A DNA stretch of 49,234 nt from an uncultured Lachnospiraceae bacterium (lineage in GTDB: Bacteria > Bacillota > Clostridia > Lachnospirales > Lachnospiraceae): assembly GCA_946536155.1 (NCBI GenBank), contig CAMNEB010000003.1, positions 1 through 49,234 on the forward strand. Direction: 5' to 3'. This document shows, piece by piece, positions 15,568 through 24,290 of the stretch (position 1 is its first letter; every line of letters begins with the position of its first letter). The notes under the pieces were generated by a model. The model had not been told where the DNA came from, did no database searches, and saw only the letters and a program-made list of their open reading frames with translations. Both the position numbers and the translations under genes were made by a program.

Positions 15568-15986
15568 CCCTTGATGATTGTGCGAAGACCCTGGTGGACG
15601 GACTGACGCTCCAGGTGAAACGCGGACTAGTAAAAGAATATGTTACCGGTACGGATGAGGAATCCTCGATAAAGGGAAGGATGGACGTTTCCTCATCGAT
15701 CAGGGAGAGGACCATCTATAAGAGAAGGATGATCTGCGTATTCGAGGAATATACCGAGAACTGCCCCCTGAACCGTATAGTCAAAGCCGGTGCAAAGCTT
15801 CTCATCTCGTGCGATGATGTCTCGGAGGAAAACAGGAAGAAGCTCCAGGATCTTATGCTGTACTTTTCCACCGTGGACAATATAAATCTCAGAAGGATGA
15901 GCTGGCGCATCAATTACGGCAAGAATGCCAAGGATTACCGCCCGATGGTGGAAGCCTGCAGGTTTGCCGCCAAAGCACTTCTTTAA
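15564..15986 (+). CDS. mcrC: McrC-like protein, only the central domain, no nuclease domain
   Basis: 140 residues, starting at an ATGA overlap with mcrB. It matches the middle part of McrC: LVDGLTLQVKRGLVKEYV, SSIKGRMDVSSSIRE, MICVFEEYTENCPLNRIVK, then a helical block ending RPMVEACRFAAKALL. Ordinary McrC proteins are about 350-450 residues and carry an N-terminal piece and a C-terminal PD-(D/E)xK nuclease. Both are absent. A strong terminator starts within about 30 bases of the stop and no nuclease remnant is seen in another frame. It may bind McrB and stimulate its GTPase without cutting, or be a decayed gene. The intact frame and coupled start argue against very recent decay. Confidence 0.75.
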   Translation: MTLDDCAKTLVDGLTLQVKRGLVKEYVTGTDEESSIKGRMDVSSSIRERTIYKRRMICVFEEYTENCPLNRIVKAGAKLLISCDDVSEENRKKLQDLMLYFSTVDNINLRRMSWRINYGKNAKDYRPMVEACRFAAKALL

Positions 15987-16015
15987 GCTTCTCCGCACTC
16001 TGTAGGTATACGCTG

Positions 16016-16055
16016 AAAAAGCAATTATTCAAATAATCGAATAATTGCTTTTTTT
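16016..16055 (+). terminator. Rho-independent terminator after mcrBC
   Basis: AAAAAGCAATTATTC (16016-16030) pairs with GAATAATTGCTTTTT (16039-16053) around an 8-base loop, then further T. It can act in both directions. Confidence 0.9.
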
Positions 16056-16140
16056 GTTCGGAAATTGCTTTTAAGTTTATTAAGTGTTGAATCATTCGGA
16101 GTTTAATAGTATCATTCTTCCTCGGGAGTACAGATTCAAA

Positions 16141-17289
16141 ATGAAATCGAACGGGGTTAAACGTTTAATATACGGAAAATACTGTAAAAGAGCAGCTTGT
16201 TTCGGCATGCTCTTTTTTGCGTTGTCGGCAGCGGTCCTTCCCATGGGGGGATGCGCCGGTCAGGCCGAAGAAGAGAATATGGTCCTTCTCTACAATGATG
16301 AAGGAGTCGAGGAAGTCGCGGGAAATCTGCCTGTGGAATATGCGGATGTCGTATCCACCATGACCATAAGCGCCAGATACCGTACGGCTGTCACGATGGA
16401 CCTTGCATTTGACGTCGAGAGGGCGAGGATAGATTCTGTCCTTGTCACCGCAGGCGAGGAGGTCAAAAAAGGCCAGCTTCTCATTTCGGTTGAAAACAAC
16501 AAGGATATTCAGGCGGAGAGAGAAGACCTGCTTTATCAGATTGAGAGGATCGGGCTGCTGAAGCAGAAGACCCTCGATCAGAAAGAGCATGACATCACTG
16601 TCGCCAGATTCGATATCGCCATGACCGGAGTCATAGGCAGGGAGCTCGAAGAGGCGGAAAAGGAAGCTATCGCGCAGATTGACGAAAAGTATTACTTTAC
16701 CCTTCAGGGCTACGAGGACGATCTGGCCATAGCACAGCTCAAACTCTACAATCTTGAGAACAGCAATGTTGATCATAATATCTATGCGGGAATGGACGGA
16801 ATAGTCGATTTCCTCAGGGACGGACTTGAAGGATCGCAGACAGTGATCGGAAGGACCGTCATCACTTTGAAAGATCCCAATGACATGTATTTTTATGCAA
16901 ACGATCCCACGCTCTTTTCCTACCTGGACGGAGTAGACGAGGTGACGATAAGCGTTTCGGGAACATCTGCGGGTGATTATACCGCGATGCCCGAGATGTC
17001 TGCAGACGGACAGAGTCTCAGATTCATCCTCACGGGGGACGATGCCGCTTCGGCATCCTTCGCGGAGGGCACGAACGGCAATATCACGCTGGAACTCGGC
17101 AGAAGCGACAATGCACTGAGTGTTCCCAGAAGAGCCGTGCACACAGCGGGAGATGTTTCCTTTGTGTATGTGGTGGATGAAGACGGATACAGACGTTACA
17201 GAGAGATTAAGACCGGACTTATCGGAGATACGAGGATCGAGGTCCTTGACGGACTCAAAGCCGGTGAAGTGGTAGCGGTGAACTTTTGA
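16141..17289 (+). CDS. HlyD/MacA-type adaptor of an ABC export system
   Basis: 382 residues from the ATG at 16141 (the frame opens earlier at 16084 with a GTG lacking a ribosome site). A hydrophobic leader ends near AVLPMGGCAG, a weak lipobox. Then come a barrel-sandwich half-motif (about 75-105, RIDSVLVTAGEEVKKGQLLIS), a helical hairpin with heptad-like pattern (~110-205), the second half-motif YAGMDGIVDFLRDGLEG, and a beta-barrel/membrane-proximal part ending RIEVLDGLKAGEVVAV. It would link the permease to the outside of the cell. It overlaps the next gene by 1 base (TGATG). Substrate unknown. Confidence 0.82.
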   Translation: MKSNGVKRLIYGKYCKRAACFGMLFFALSAAVLPMGGCAGQAEEENMVLLYNDEGVEEVAGNLPVEYADVVSTMTISARYRTAVTMDLAFDVERARIDSVLVTAGEEVKKGQLLISVENNKDIQAEREDLLYQIERIGLLKQKTLDQKEHDITVARFDIAMTGVIGRELEEAEKEAIAQIDEKYYFTLQGYEDDLAIAQLKLYNLENSNVDHNIYAGMDGIVDFLRDGLEGSQTVIGRTVITLKDPNDMYFYANDPTLFSYLDGVDEVTISVSGTSAGDYTAMPEMSADGQSLRFILTGDDAASASFAEGTNGNITLELGRSDNALSVPRRAVHTAGDVSFVYVVDEDGYRRYREIKTGLIGDTRIEVLDGLKAGEVVAVNF

Positions 17290-19487
17290 TGAGAAACTTT
17301 AAGAGAAAATTTCACAGAGGCCGCGGGCTTGCCGCAGTGGGACTTGCATTTATGATGCTCATGTCCGCATGCGGTCAGGAACCCGTCTCCGCCCCTGAGA
17401 TAGAACTGATCGATCCGGTCGCCTCGGCAAATGTCAGCGAGACAGTGACGAGGCGTACCATCTATGAGTATGAAGTTCTTGACGGAGGCGTTTTCCCGGT
17501 CGTCACCGAGTATTCTGCCGCAACGGGAATGAATGCCGCAGATATCGGATATTTTCCCGGACAGAGAGTTGCCGGCGGAAGCACTCTTTTTTCCGGCAAT
17601 ATGCAGGATTATTACGATCAGGAGAAGTCCGTAAGGAATCAGCTGGACGATCTGATCGTCAATTATGCCGAGAACTGGAGAGTCAACCATTTAAAGCTCA
17701 AGGATTATGATTATTTCATCGAGAGCCGCAGCCGTGATCTTGAGGATAATCTCGAGATAGCCATCGTTGTCCAGAGGAAGATGTTCGAAAGAGATCTTCT
17801 CGAGCAGATGATGGAGGATGATGAAGATATCTTCATGCTGGATGCCCTTCACTACAACCAGCTCCTGTACAGACTGCAGGTAAACGAATCCAGGAGAAGG
17901 GTACGTTCGGGAATGAGCGGTACCGTGGTGGCTGTTTCCAATGTTTCCCCCGGAGCTTATGTGAGCGAGGGAACCAATGTTGCGGCTGTCACCGACGGAA
18001 AGAGCCTGAACATCCTGGCGACCTACAGATCGGCAAAGGACATCGCTGCGGCCGAAGAGGTCTATGCGGTCATAAACGGAAAGAGATATTCCGTAAATTA
18101 TATTCCGTATTCGACTGGCGAGATCAGCTCGCTTAAGGCTTCCGGAAGGACTGTTTATTCCGTTTTCGAGATAGACGATCCCGAGAGCAGCGTAAAGGCC
18201 GGACAAAAGGCTTCCATAGTCGTCATCAAGAATAAATATGAGGATGTTCTTTCTGTTTCGAGAGAGGCTGTTCACAGAGATGAGGGCGGCTATTTCGTGC
18301 TGCGCACCTCCGGTGAAAAGGTCTACATAACAAGGGGAATAAGTGACGGAATGTTCACCGAGATCCTTGACGGGTTAAACGAGGGCGATGAGGTGATGCT
18401 GGACAGCTACAATGAGGTCCCCGAGAATGTGGCCACCCTGAGGACCGGTGATTACTATCAGTTATATGAAGGCGCGGGCTCGCTCGGCTATCCCGATATC
18501 ACCAATATCAGCAATGATGTCAAATACGGTACGGTAACTCTTGTCCGCAAGAATGTTACCGAAGGCCAGAGAGTCAGCCGCGGAGATGTCATCGCATATG
18601 TGTCGGTTGCGGAGAATTCCGTGATACTCGAGGAACTATACCTCAGACAGCTCAGGCTGCAGGAGAGGAGAGAAAAGGCACAGGAGACTGTGGATGATCC
18701 CCTTACCGAATATCTTTCCAAGGATGTTCAGGAGCAGCTCAAAAATGCGGTCTCGGTTCTTGACAGGCAGATCGCATCCATAAATGAACAGATGGCGGAG
18801 ATAACTGCTTCATATACGGTCACGGCATTCACATCACCCGTTGACGGAGTTGTCGGATATATCACCGACCTCAGTGACGGAGCCGTTCTCAAGAGCGGTG
18901 AGAGGATCGCAACCGTTGCAGCCGGATCCGCAGAGTATCTGTATGCGCAGAATGATGCCGGAACTCTTTTGTACGGAATGGAACTGACCGGCGAATATAC
19001 CGATCCAGTATCCGGGGAGAAGATCACCTTCCCCGCTTCGGTTTCAAGTGTGTCGTTCGGCGCTGTGAGCAACGATCTGGCATCTGACAGAGTATATGTA
19101 ATGCCCGCACAGGGAGTTACTCTCCCCGGCGGAGTCAAAGACCCCAATGCCCAGATAGCCGCTGAGATCCCGTCCGGACAGGCGGCGAGCATCAACAATC
19201 CATGGGAAGCGTGGCTCGCACAGCAGGCAGCTGCCAACGCCCCTGCGGCACAGTCCTATAAACTCAGCGGATATACACAGTATGAGACCGGAGTTGTGCT
19301 GGTTCCCGCCAAGGCTGTCACCTTTGCCGGGAAGCAGGCGTATGTCACAGTCTTTGAAGACGGAAAATATATAAGACGCGGATTCATCGCAGGCGGTGCG
19401 GATCCCATAAGATCCGTGACGATCGATTCCGTAGCATATATCTGGTCCATCGAAGGACTTGAAGAAGGAATGGTGGTAGTTTACTGA
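17289..19487 (+). CDS. Large lipoprotein adaptor with two tandem HlyD-like modules
   Basis: 732 residues, nearly twice the usual adaptor length. The signal peptide ends LMSAC with lipidated Cys28. Module one: coiled helices ~113-205, lipoyl-like half at 208-237 (SGMSGTVVAVSNVSPGAYV), barrel, and EILDGLNEGDEVML near 363. Module two: half-motif GTVTLVRKNVTEGQRVSRGD at ~413, helices ~445-505, second half SPVDGVVGYITDLSDGAV at ~516-533, then a barrel ending SIEGLEEGMVVV. The upstream gene supplies a third module. It overlaps the permease start by 1 base. Together they would build a tall adaptor stack on the single FtsX-type permease. An internal duplication is the likely origin. Confidence 0.8.
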   Translation: MRNFKRKFHRGRGLAAVGLAFMMLMSACGQEPVSAPEIELIDPVASANVSETVTRRTIYEYEVLDGGVFPVVTEYSAATGMNAADIGYFPGQRVAGGSTLFSGNMQDYYDQEKSVRNQLDDLIVNYAENWRVNHLKLKDYDYFIESRSRDLEDNLEIAIVVQRKMFERDLLEQMMEDDEDIFMLDALHYNQLLYRLQVNESRRRVRSGMSGTVVAVSNVSPGAYVSEGTNVAAVTDGKSLNILATYRSAKDIAAAEEVYAVINGKRYSVNYIPYSTGEISSLKASGRTVYSVFEIDDPESSVKAGQKASIVVIKNKYEDVLSVSREAVHRDEGGYFVLRTSGEKVYITRGISDGMFTEILDGLNEGDEVMLDSYNEVPENVATLRTGDYYQLYEGAGSLGYPDITNISNDVKYGTVTLVRKNVTEGQRVSRGDVIAYVSVAENSVILEELYLRQLRLQERREKAQETVDDPLTEYLSKDVQEQLKNAVSVLDRQIASINEQMAEITASYTVTAFTSPVDGVVGYITDLSDGAVLKSGERIATVAAGSAEYLYAQNDAGTLLYGMELTGEYTDPVSGEKITFPASVSSVSFGAVSNDLASDRVYVMPAQGVTLPGGVKDPNAQIAAEIPSGQAASINNPWEAWLAQQAAANAPAAQSYKLSGYTQYETGVVLVPAKAVTFAGKQAYVTVFEDGKYIRRGFIAGGADPIRSVTIDSVAYIWSIEGLEEGMVVVY

Positions 19488-22297
19488 TGCTCTTACTTGA
19501 ACTTCAGAAAATAAAGAATAAAAAATGGATGTTCGTATGTCTCCTTCTCGGAGCTGTGCTGCTGTTTGCATCTGCCGTGAGCTTTCCGATGTACAGGACC
19601 GCGGTCCTCGACAGGATGCTTGAGGATCAGTTTGCCGAGTATATGACGGAGAGCGGAAAAGAACCCATGCAGATGGTCTTTTCCTTCCAGGTGGGCAAAT
19701 CCGGGAACATGACCACAGCACTTGACAACAAGATTGCAGGTACCATGTCCGCATATCAGTCCATAGGGGTTCCCGAGCGCAGGACCATCTATTTTTATTC
19801 CACGACCAAAACAGACTGTTATCCCGAGCTTTCGAGGGGAGAGGATGCGGCGTTCTCGCTCAAGGTATCCTCCATAACGGATCTTGAAAACCATGTAACC
19901 ATCATAGACGGTCACTTTTGGGAAGATGAGGATATAAGCGACAACACTATGGATGCGATAGTGAGCGAGCAGACCTTCCTTGCTTCCGGCATGGTCATCG
20001 GAGATGTTATCTCGTTCCCTGCCTTTTCTCCGCATGTAAAGGATCCCATCAGGCTTAAGATCGTCGGCGTATTCGACATAACGGATCCTTCGGAAACTTT
20101 CTGGCAGAGTGATATGAAGAGCTTCACGTCCAACCTTTTCGTAAGGTCGGACCAGTATATGGATTATTTTGTATATAATCCCGAGCGTCCCAAATTCGCC
20201 ATCAACTGCCTTGTCTATGACCAGTTTGACTACACTGTCGTAAAGGCTTCACATGCGGCGGATATATTTGCAAGGACCGAGAACTTCCTCGAGGGAAGCT
20301 ACGGTCAGCTGACCCACCGTCCGGATTATATGGATGTTCTCGAAGAGCATGAGAGCATGAGGAGAAGGATTTCCGTATCACTGCTCCTTCTTGAGATACC
20401 TCTTTTGCTTCTTCTGGGTGCTTTTATACTCATGATCTCCGGCCAGCTCTATTCCATGGAAGAAAATGAGATATCCATGTACAAGAGCCGCGGTGCTTCT
20501 TCCGGTCAGATCTTTATGCTGTACCTTCTTCAGAGTGTGATAATCGCGGCTGTATCAAGTGCCATAGGTATTCCTCTGGGAATGCTGGTATGCAGGGTCC
20601 TGGGCACCGCCAGTTCGTTCCTTGAGTTCGGCATCAGACGTGAGCTTGATGTCACATTCACGGATGAGGCCGTTGTGTATGCACTTGTCGCCGCTCTTAT
20701 CTGTATCCTTATAATGACGCTGCCTTCCATTCCCGCGGCAAGACTTACGATAGTCGGTTCAAAGCGCGGAGGCGGCAAAAAGAAGAAGTCCCTCTGGGAG
20801 AGATTCTTCCTCGATATACTGTTCCTTCTCGTATCTGTATACGGATATTATAATTTTTCACATCATACCGATGATCTTCTCGAGAGCGCACTTAAAGGTG
20901 AGGCTCTGGATCCTCTTCTGTATTTTTCATCGTCGCTTTTCATACTCGGAGCCGGAATGCTCCTGATACGTATGAGACCCATGCTGGTCAGGTTCATATT
21001 CTTCATCGGAAAAAAGAGATTCTCACCGGCATCATACGCCGCTATGCTCGAGAGTATCAGAAGTGCGAGACTCCAGCAGAACATATCGCTCTTCGTTATC
21101 CTTACCGTTGCTCTGGGAATGTTCGATGCCGTTTCCGCAAGGACCATACTTGAGAACTCTCTGGCAAACACATCCTATCTCGGCGGAACGGATATAAGAT
21201 TCAAGGAAGTGTGGTACGACAACAGCGCTTCGAAGCAGCTCAATCCGGAACTGGAATTTACCTATTACGAGCCCGATTATACGGACTATGCTCCTTTTAC
21301 CGCATTCAGCGACGGCTACACCAGAGTCTATCTCGAGGACGGATATACCAAGAGCGGATCGAGCGCCAGGGATTCCGTTTCCATCATGGGCATCCATACC
21401 AAGGAATTCGGAACCATTACAAGCGTTGATGATTCTCTGCTCAACACTCCTTACAGACAGCTCCTGAACGATCTTGCCCTTTCACCGCAGGGAGTCCTTC
21501 TCTCAGCGGATTTCAGGGATCTTGACGGAATGGCTGTCGGAGACAAGATAAGCTTTTACGACAAGAACAGCACCAGCGTTACGGCAACTGTTGTCGGATT
21601 CTTTGAATACTGGCCGGGATATGAGCCCGTCAGCAGAACGGTCGGCGCATCCGGAGATATCATCCAGACCCAGAACCGCATGATAGTCGCCAACTACTCG
21701 TTTGTCAGAAAGAAATTCGGACTTCAGCCCTACTATATCTGGATGGGCCTGAGTGAGGGCAGCGGCACGGAAGAGTTCTACAACTGGATCGCAGAGACCG
21801 GAACACAGCTCACATATTTTTCGGACAGAGTCCTTGACCTCGAAAAGACTGTCGAGGATCCCCTGCTCCAGGGAATGAACGGAATCCTTACCATGAGCTT
21901 TATCATAATGCTCGTGCTGTGCGCTACCGGCTATCTCATCTACTGGGTTCTTTCGATCAGGTCAAGGGAGATGATGCTCGGTGTGCTCAGGGCTATGGGA
22001 CTTCATTCATCGGAAATGGTCAAGATGCTGTCGATAGAGCAGGCTATATGCGGACTTTATTCGGTTGCCGCGGGATCTGTTGTCGGCTATATCGCTTACA
22101 GGCTGTTCGTTCCCATGCTCCAGACGGCTTATTCATCCACCGCACAGGTGCTTCCTCTTGTGATGATCAGAGAGAATTCCGACATGGTCAAACTTTTTGC
22201 ATCGGTAGGCATCATGCTCGTGGTCAGCATATTCGTACTTGCGGTGATCATCAAGAAACAGAACATGATAAGAGCGCTGAAGCTCGGAGAGGAGTGA
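19487..22297 (+). CDS. FtsX/MacB-type ABC permease
   Basis: 936 residues. There is one N-terminal membrane helix (about 13-35), a large extracytoplasmic domain (36-290), then a cluster of helices at ~300-435 with an FtsX-type core (EENEISMYKSRGASSGQIFML), a second large extracytoplasmic domain (~565-790), and a final cluster with a second FtsX core (SREMMLGVLRAMGLHSSEMVK), ending in a cytoplasmic tail. Two FtsX units in one chain mean a single protein can form the whole membrane part, or a dimer of it. Such proteins couple ATP hydrolysis to mechanical movement of adaptors rather than passing substrate through the membrane. The start overlaps the adaptor stop. Confidence 0.88.
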   Translation: MLLLELQKIKNKKWMFVCLLLGAVLLFASAVSFPMYRTAVLDRMLEDQFAEYMTESGKEPMQMVFSFQVGKSGNMTTALDNKIAGTMSAYQSIGVPERRTIYFYSTTKTDCYPELSRGEDAAFSLKVSSITDLENHVTIIDGHFWEDEDISDNTMDAIVSEQTFLASGMVIGDVISFPAFSPHVKDPIRLKIVGVFDITDPSETFWQSDMKSFTSNLFVRSDQYMDYFVYNPERPKFAINCLVYDQFDYTVVKASHAADIFARTENFLEGSYGQLTHRPDYMDVLEEHESMRRRISVSLLLLEIPLLLLLGAFILMISGQLYSMEENEISMYKSRGASSGQIFMLYLLQSVIIAAVSSAIGIPLGMLVCRVLGTASSFLEFGIRRELDVTFTDEAVVYALVAALICILIMTLPSIPAARLTIVGSKRGGGKKKKSLWERFFLDILFLLVSVYGYYNFSHHTDDLLESALKGEALDPLLYFSSSLFILGAGMLLIRMRPMLVRFIFFIGKKRFSPASYAAMLESIRSARLQQNISLFVILTVALGMFDAVSARTILENSLANTSYLGGTDIRFKEVWYDNSASKQLNPELEFTYYEPDYTDYAPFTAFSDGYTRVYLEDGYTKSGSSARDSVSIMGIHTKEFGTITSVDDSLLNTPYRQLLNDLALSPQGVLLSADFRDLDGMAVGDKISFYDKNSTSVTATVVGFFEYWPGYEPVSRTVGASGDIIQTQNRMIVANYSFVRKKFGLQPYYIWMGLSEGSGTEEFYNWIAETGTQLTYFSDRVLDLEKTVEDPLLQGMNGILTMSFIIMLVLCATGYLIYWVLSIRSREMMLGVLRAMGLHSSEMVKMLSIEQAICGLYSVAAGSVVGYIAYRLFVPMLQTAYSSTAQVLPLVMIRENSDMVKLFASVGIMLVVSIFVLAVIIKKQNMIRALKLGEE

Positions 22298-22298
22298 T

Positions 22299-22985
22299 AT
22301 GGGATCATCGGTTGATATCAGAAGTGTCACAAGGGATTTCCAGACTCCTGCCGGCAAGGTGTCGGTGCTCAAGGGTATAACCTGCAGCATTGCCGCCGAT
22401 ACGATGTGCATCCTCAGGGGTAAATCCGGATCCGGCAAGACCACTCTTCTCAATATGATAGGAGGACTTGACGATCCTTCGTCGGGACAGATTCTGATCG
22501 ACGGAAAGAGCGTGGCCGGAATGAGCAGCAGGGCCAGGGAAAATTTCAGGCGCAGACAGATGGGATTTGTTTTCCAGTCGGTCAGCCTCATTCCCTCCAT
22601 GAATGCCATTCAGAACGTCGAATTTGCGATGCGTATGGCAGGCATTAAGGACGGAAGGGAAAAGAGGGCCGCAGAGGTTCTTACTCTGGTGGGGCTCTCA
22701 AACAGAATGACACACATGCCTCAGGAAATGTCCGGAGGTGAGCAGCAGAGAGTAGCCATAGCAAGGGCTATAGCACACCACCCCAAGCTCATCCTGGCCG
22801 ATGAACCTACGGCTGAACTTGATTCCGCCATGGCGGCGGAGGTCGCAAGACTCTTCAAACAGATATCCGAAGAAGAGCACGTGACCATAATAATGACCAC
22901 CCACGATGTCGGACTCATGGGAGCGGGTGATCAGCTTATTGAACTCAAAAACGGACGCATAGAGGGTAGCGAAGATAATGAGTGA
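22299..22985 (+). CDS. MacB/LolD-type ABC ATPase (first of two)
   Basis: 228 residues. Walker A GKSGSGKTT (~44), Q-loop FVFQSVSLIPSMNAIQNV, signature SGGEQQRVAIARA, Walker B LILADEPTAELD, and switch His in MTTHDVGL. Length and sequence fit the MacB/LolD/FtsE class. GGAG lies 7-8 bases upstream and the ATG begins 1 base after the permease stop. It overlaps the next ATPase by 8 bases. With that protein it probably forms a heterodimeric motor for the FtsX-type permease. Confidence 0.93.
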   Translation: MGSSVDIRSVTRDFQTPAGKVSVLKGITCSIAADTMCILRGKSGSGKTTLLNMIGGLDDPSSGQILIDGKSVAGMSSRARENFRRRQMGFVFQSVSLIPSMNAIQNVEFAMRMAGIKDGREKRAAEVLTLVGLSNRMTHMPQEMSGGEQQRVAIARAIAHHPKLILADEPTAELDSAMAAEVARLFKQISEEEHVTIIMTTHDVGLMGAGDQLIELKNGRIEGSEDNE

Positions 22986-24147
22986 TGAAAACCTCATGAC
23001 AAATCAGGAGACGCAGCTGCGGGAAAGTCCCGGTTCCGAAGCGGTGCAGGCTCAGACGGCGGAAGCTTTCGAAGCTGTCCCCGCACCCGAAATATATGTC
23101 CCTTCGGGTGCACCCGCAGAAGCGGAAGGAGCTTATGCCAAAGTCGGTGAAGCCTATGCCGAAAATACCTATGCTGAGGCAGCCGGCGCAGATGCGGTAT
23201 CGGCCGGTGCCGGTGAAAATACCGCGGAGAGCACTGAGGATAACGGAGAGGCTCAGGATGCCGGAAGCGGACCCGAGTATATGATCGATGCGGAGGGGCT
23301 TGTCAAGATATACAAGACCAAGGAAACTGAGGTGCTTGCTCTCTCGGGACTCGATCTTAAAGTTGAAAAGGGCGAATTTACCGCTCTCATAGGAAATTCC
23401 GGTTCCGGAAAATCCACATTCCTAAATATGATCGGCGGACTGGATATACCCAGTGCCGGGAAGCTCTACGTCGGAGGACGGAATCTCTTCAGGATGAATG
23501 AACGGGAGAGAGTCAGATATAAGAGGGAAACGGTCGGATTTGTCTGGCAGAACAATGCAAGAAACCTTTTCCCGTATCTTACGGCCATAGACAATGTCTG
23601 CATACCGATGAGATTCAGCGGCGCAAAGCGGAAAAAACAGAGGGCCGAAGAACTTCTTGAGACGGTCGGAATGGCGGATCACCGCTACAGCAGGCTCGGG
23701 ACTCTTTCGGGAGGAGAGCAGCAGAGGATTGCCATCGCCATAGCACTGGCCAACTCGCCCGGACTGCTCCTTGCGGACGAGCCCACGGGTTCCGTGGACG
23801 AGAGAACGGGAGACCAGATCTTCGAGATATTCACCAAACTGAACGAAGCCGGACAGACGATACTGGTCGTCACGCACGATCTGGCACTTTCCAGGAAAGT
23901 AAGAAGGGTTGTCGCCATAAGGGACGGACGCATCAGTTCCGAGAGGATACTCAAGGAGAGTTTTGCAGACAGGCTCAGGGAATCCGGTGTCGACTGGAGA
24001 AACGAAGAGACCCAGGAAGAGTATGTTGTTCTTGATAAGGCGGGACGCCTTCAGCTGCCGGCGGATGTCATAGAAAAGCTCGGCGGCGGAACAGGAAGGT
24101 TAATCGTTTCATATGAAGATGGTCAAATTAGACTAAAGAAACCGTAG
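22978..24147 (+). CDS. MacB/LolD-type ABC ATPase with acidic N-terminal extension and C-terminal AbrB-like domain
   Basis: 389 residues. Residues 1-100 are a low-complexity Ala/Glu-rich acidic extension with repeats such as GEAYAEN and GAYAKVG. Residues ~102-335 are a complete ABC ATPase: GNSGSGKST, FVWQNNARNLFP, LSGGEQQRIAIAIA, LLLADEPTGSVDE, VTHDLAL. Residues ~347-389 read YVVLDKAGRLQLPADVIEKL and a following beta strand, the pattern of a SpoVT/AbrB swapped-hairpin domain. A DNA-binding-like hairpin fused to an ATPase may serve for dimerisation rather than DNA binding. The acidic N-terminus has no clear homologue that I recognise. Last gene of the overlapping operon. Confidence 0.88.
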   Translation: MSDENLMTNQETQLRESPGSEAVQAQTAEAFEAVPAPEIYVPSGAPAEAEGAYAKVGEAYAENTYAEAAGADAVSAGAGENTAESTEDNGEAQDAGSGPEYMIDAEGLVKIYKTKETEVLALSGLDLKVEKGEFTALIGNSGSGKSTFLNMIGGLDIPSAGKLYVGGRNLFRMNERERVRYKRETVGFVWQNNARNLFPYLTAIDNVCIPMRFSGAKRKKQRAEELLETVGMADHRYSRLGTLSGGEQQRIAIAIALANSPGLLLADEPTGSVDERTGDQIFEIFTKLNEAGQTILVVTHDLALSRKVRRVVAIRDGRISSERILKESFADRLRESGVDWRNEETQEEYVVLDKAGRLQLPADVIEKLGGGTGRLIVSYEDGQIRLKKP

Positions 24148-24205
24148 CAAGTTACATTAAAACATATTAAATGTAGACATTCTGCACAAATAATTCATAA
24201 AACAA

Positions 24206-24235
24206 TTGACTTTTACTCTATTTTTTGCATAAAAT
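24206..24235 (+). promoter_or_regulatory. Promoter of the large ATPase-less importer operon
   Basis: TTGACT (24206-24211), 18 bases, TAAAAT (24230-24235). The leader contains GGATT-T-AATCC (24262-24272), a possible operator half-palindrome. No Shine-Dalgarno precedes the first ATG. Confidence 0.5.
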
Positions 24236-24290
24236 CAACTTTGAAAAAGCAAAAATTAACTGGATTTAATCCACTACGCTAACTATAATA

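Noticed and set aside
15987-16140. Frameshifted remainder of mcrC carrying the nuclease domain
   Set aside because: No PD-(D/E)xK-like sequence is seen in any frame; a strong terminator begins about 30 bases after the stop.
16165-17142. Minus-strand open frame (325 codons)
   Set aside because: Shadow of the adaptor gene; composition follows the reverse of its codons and no start signal is seen.
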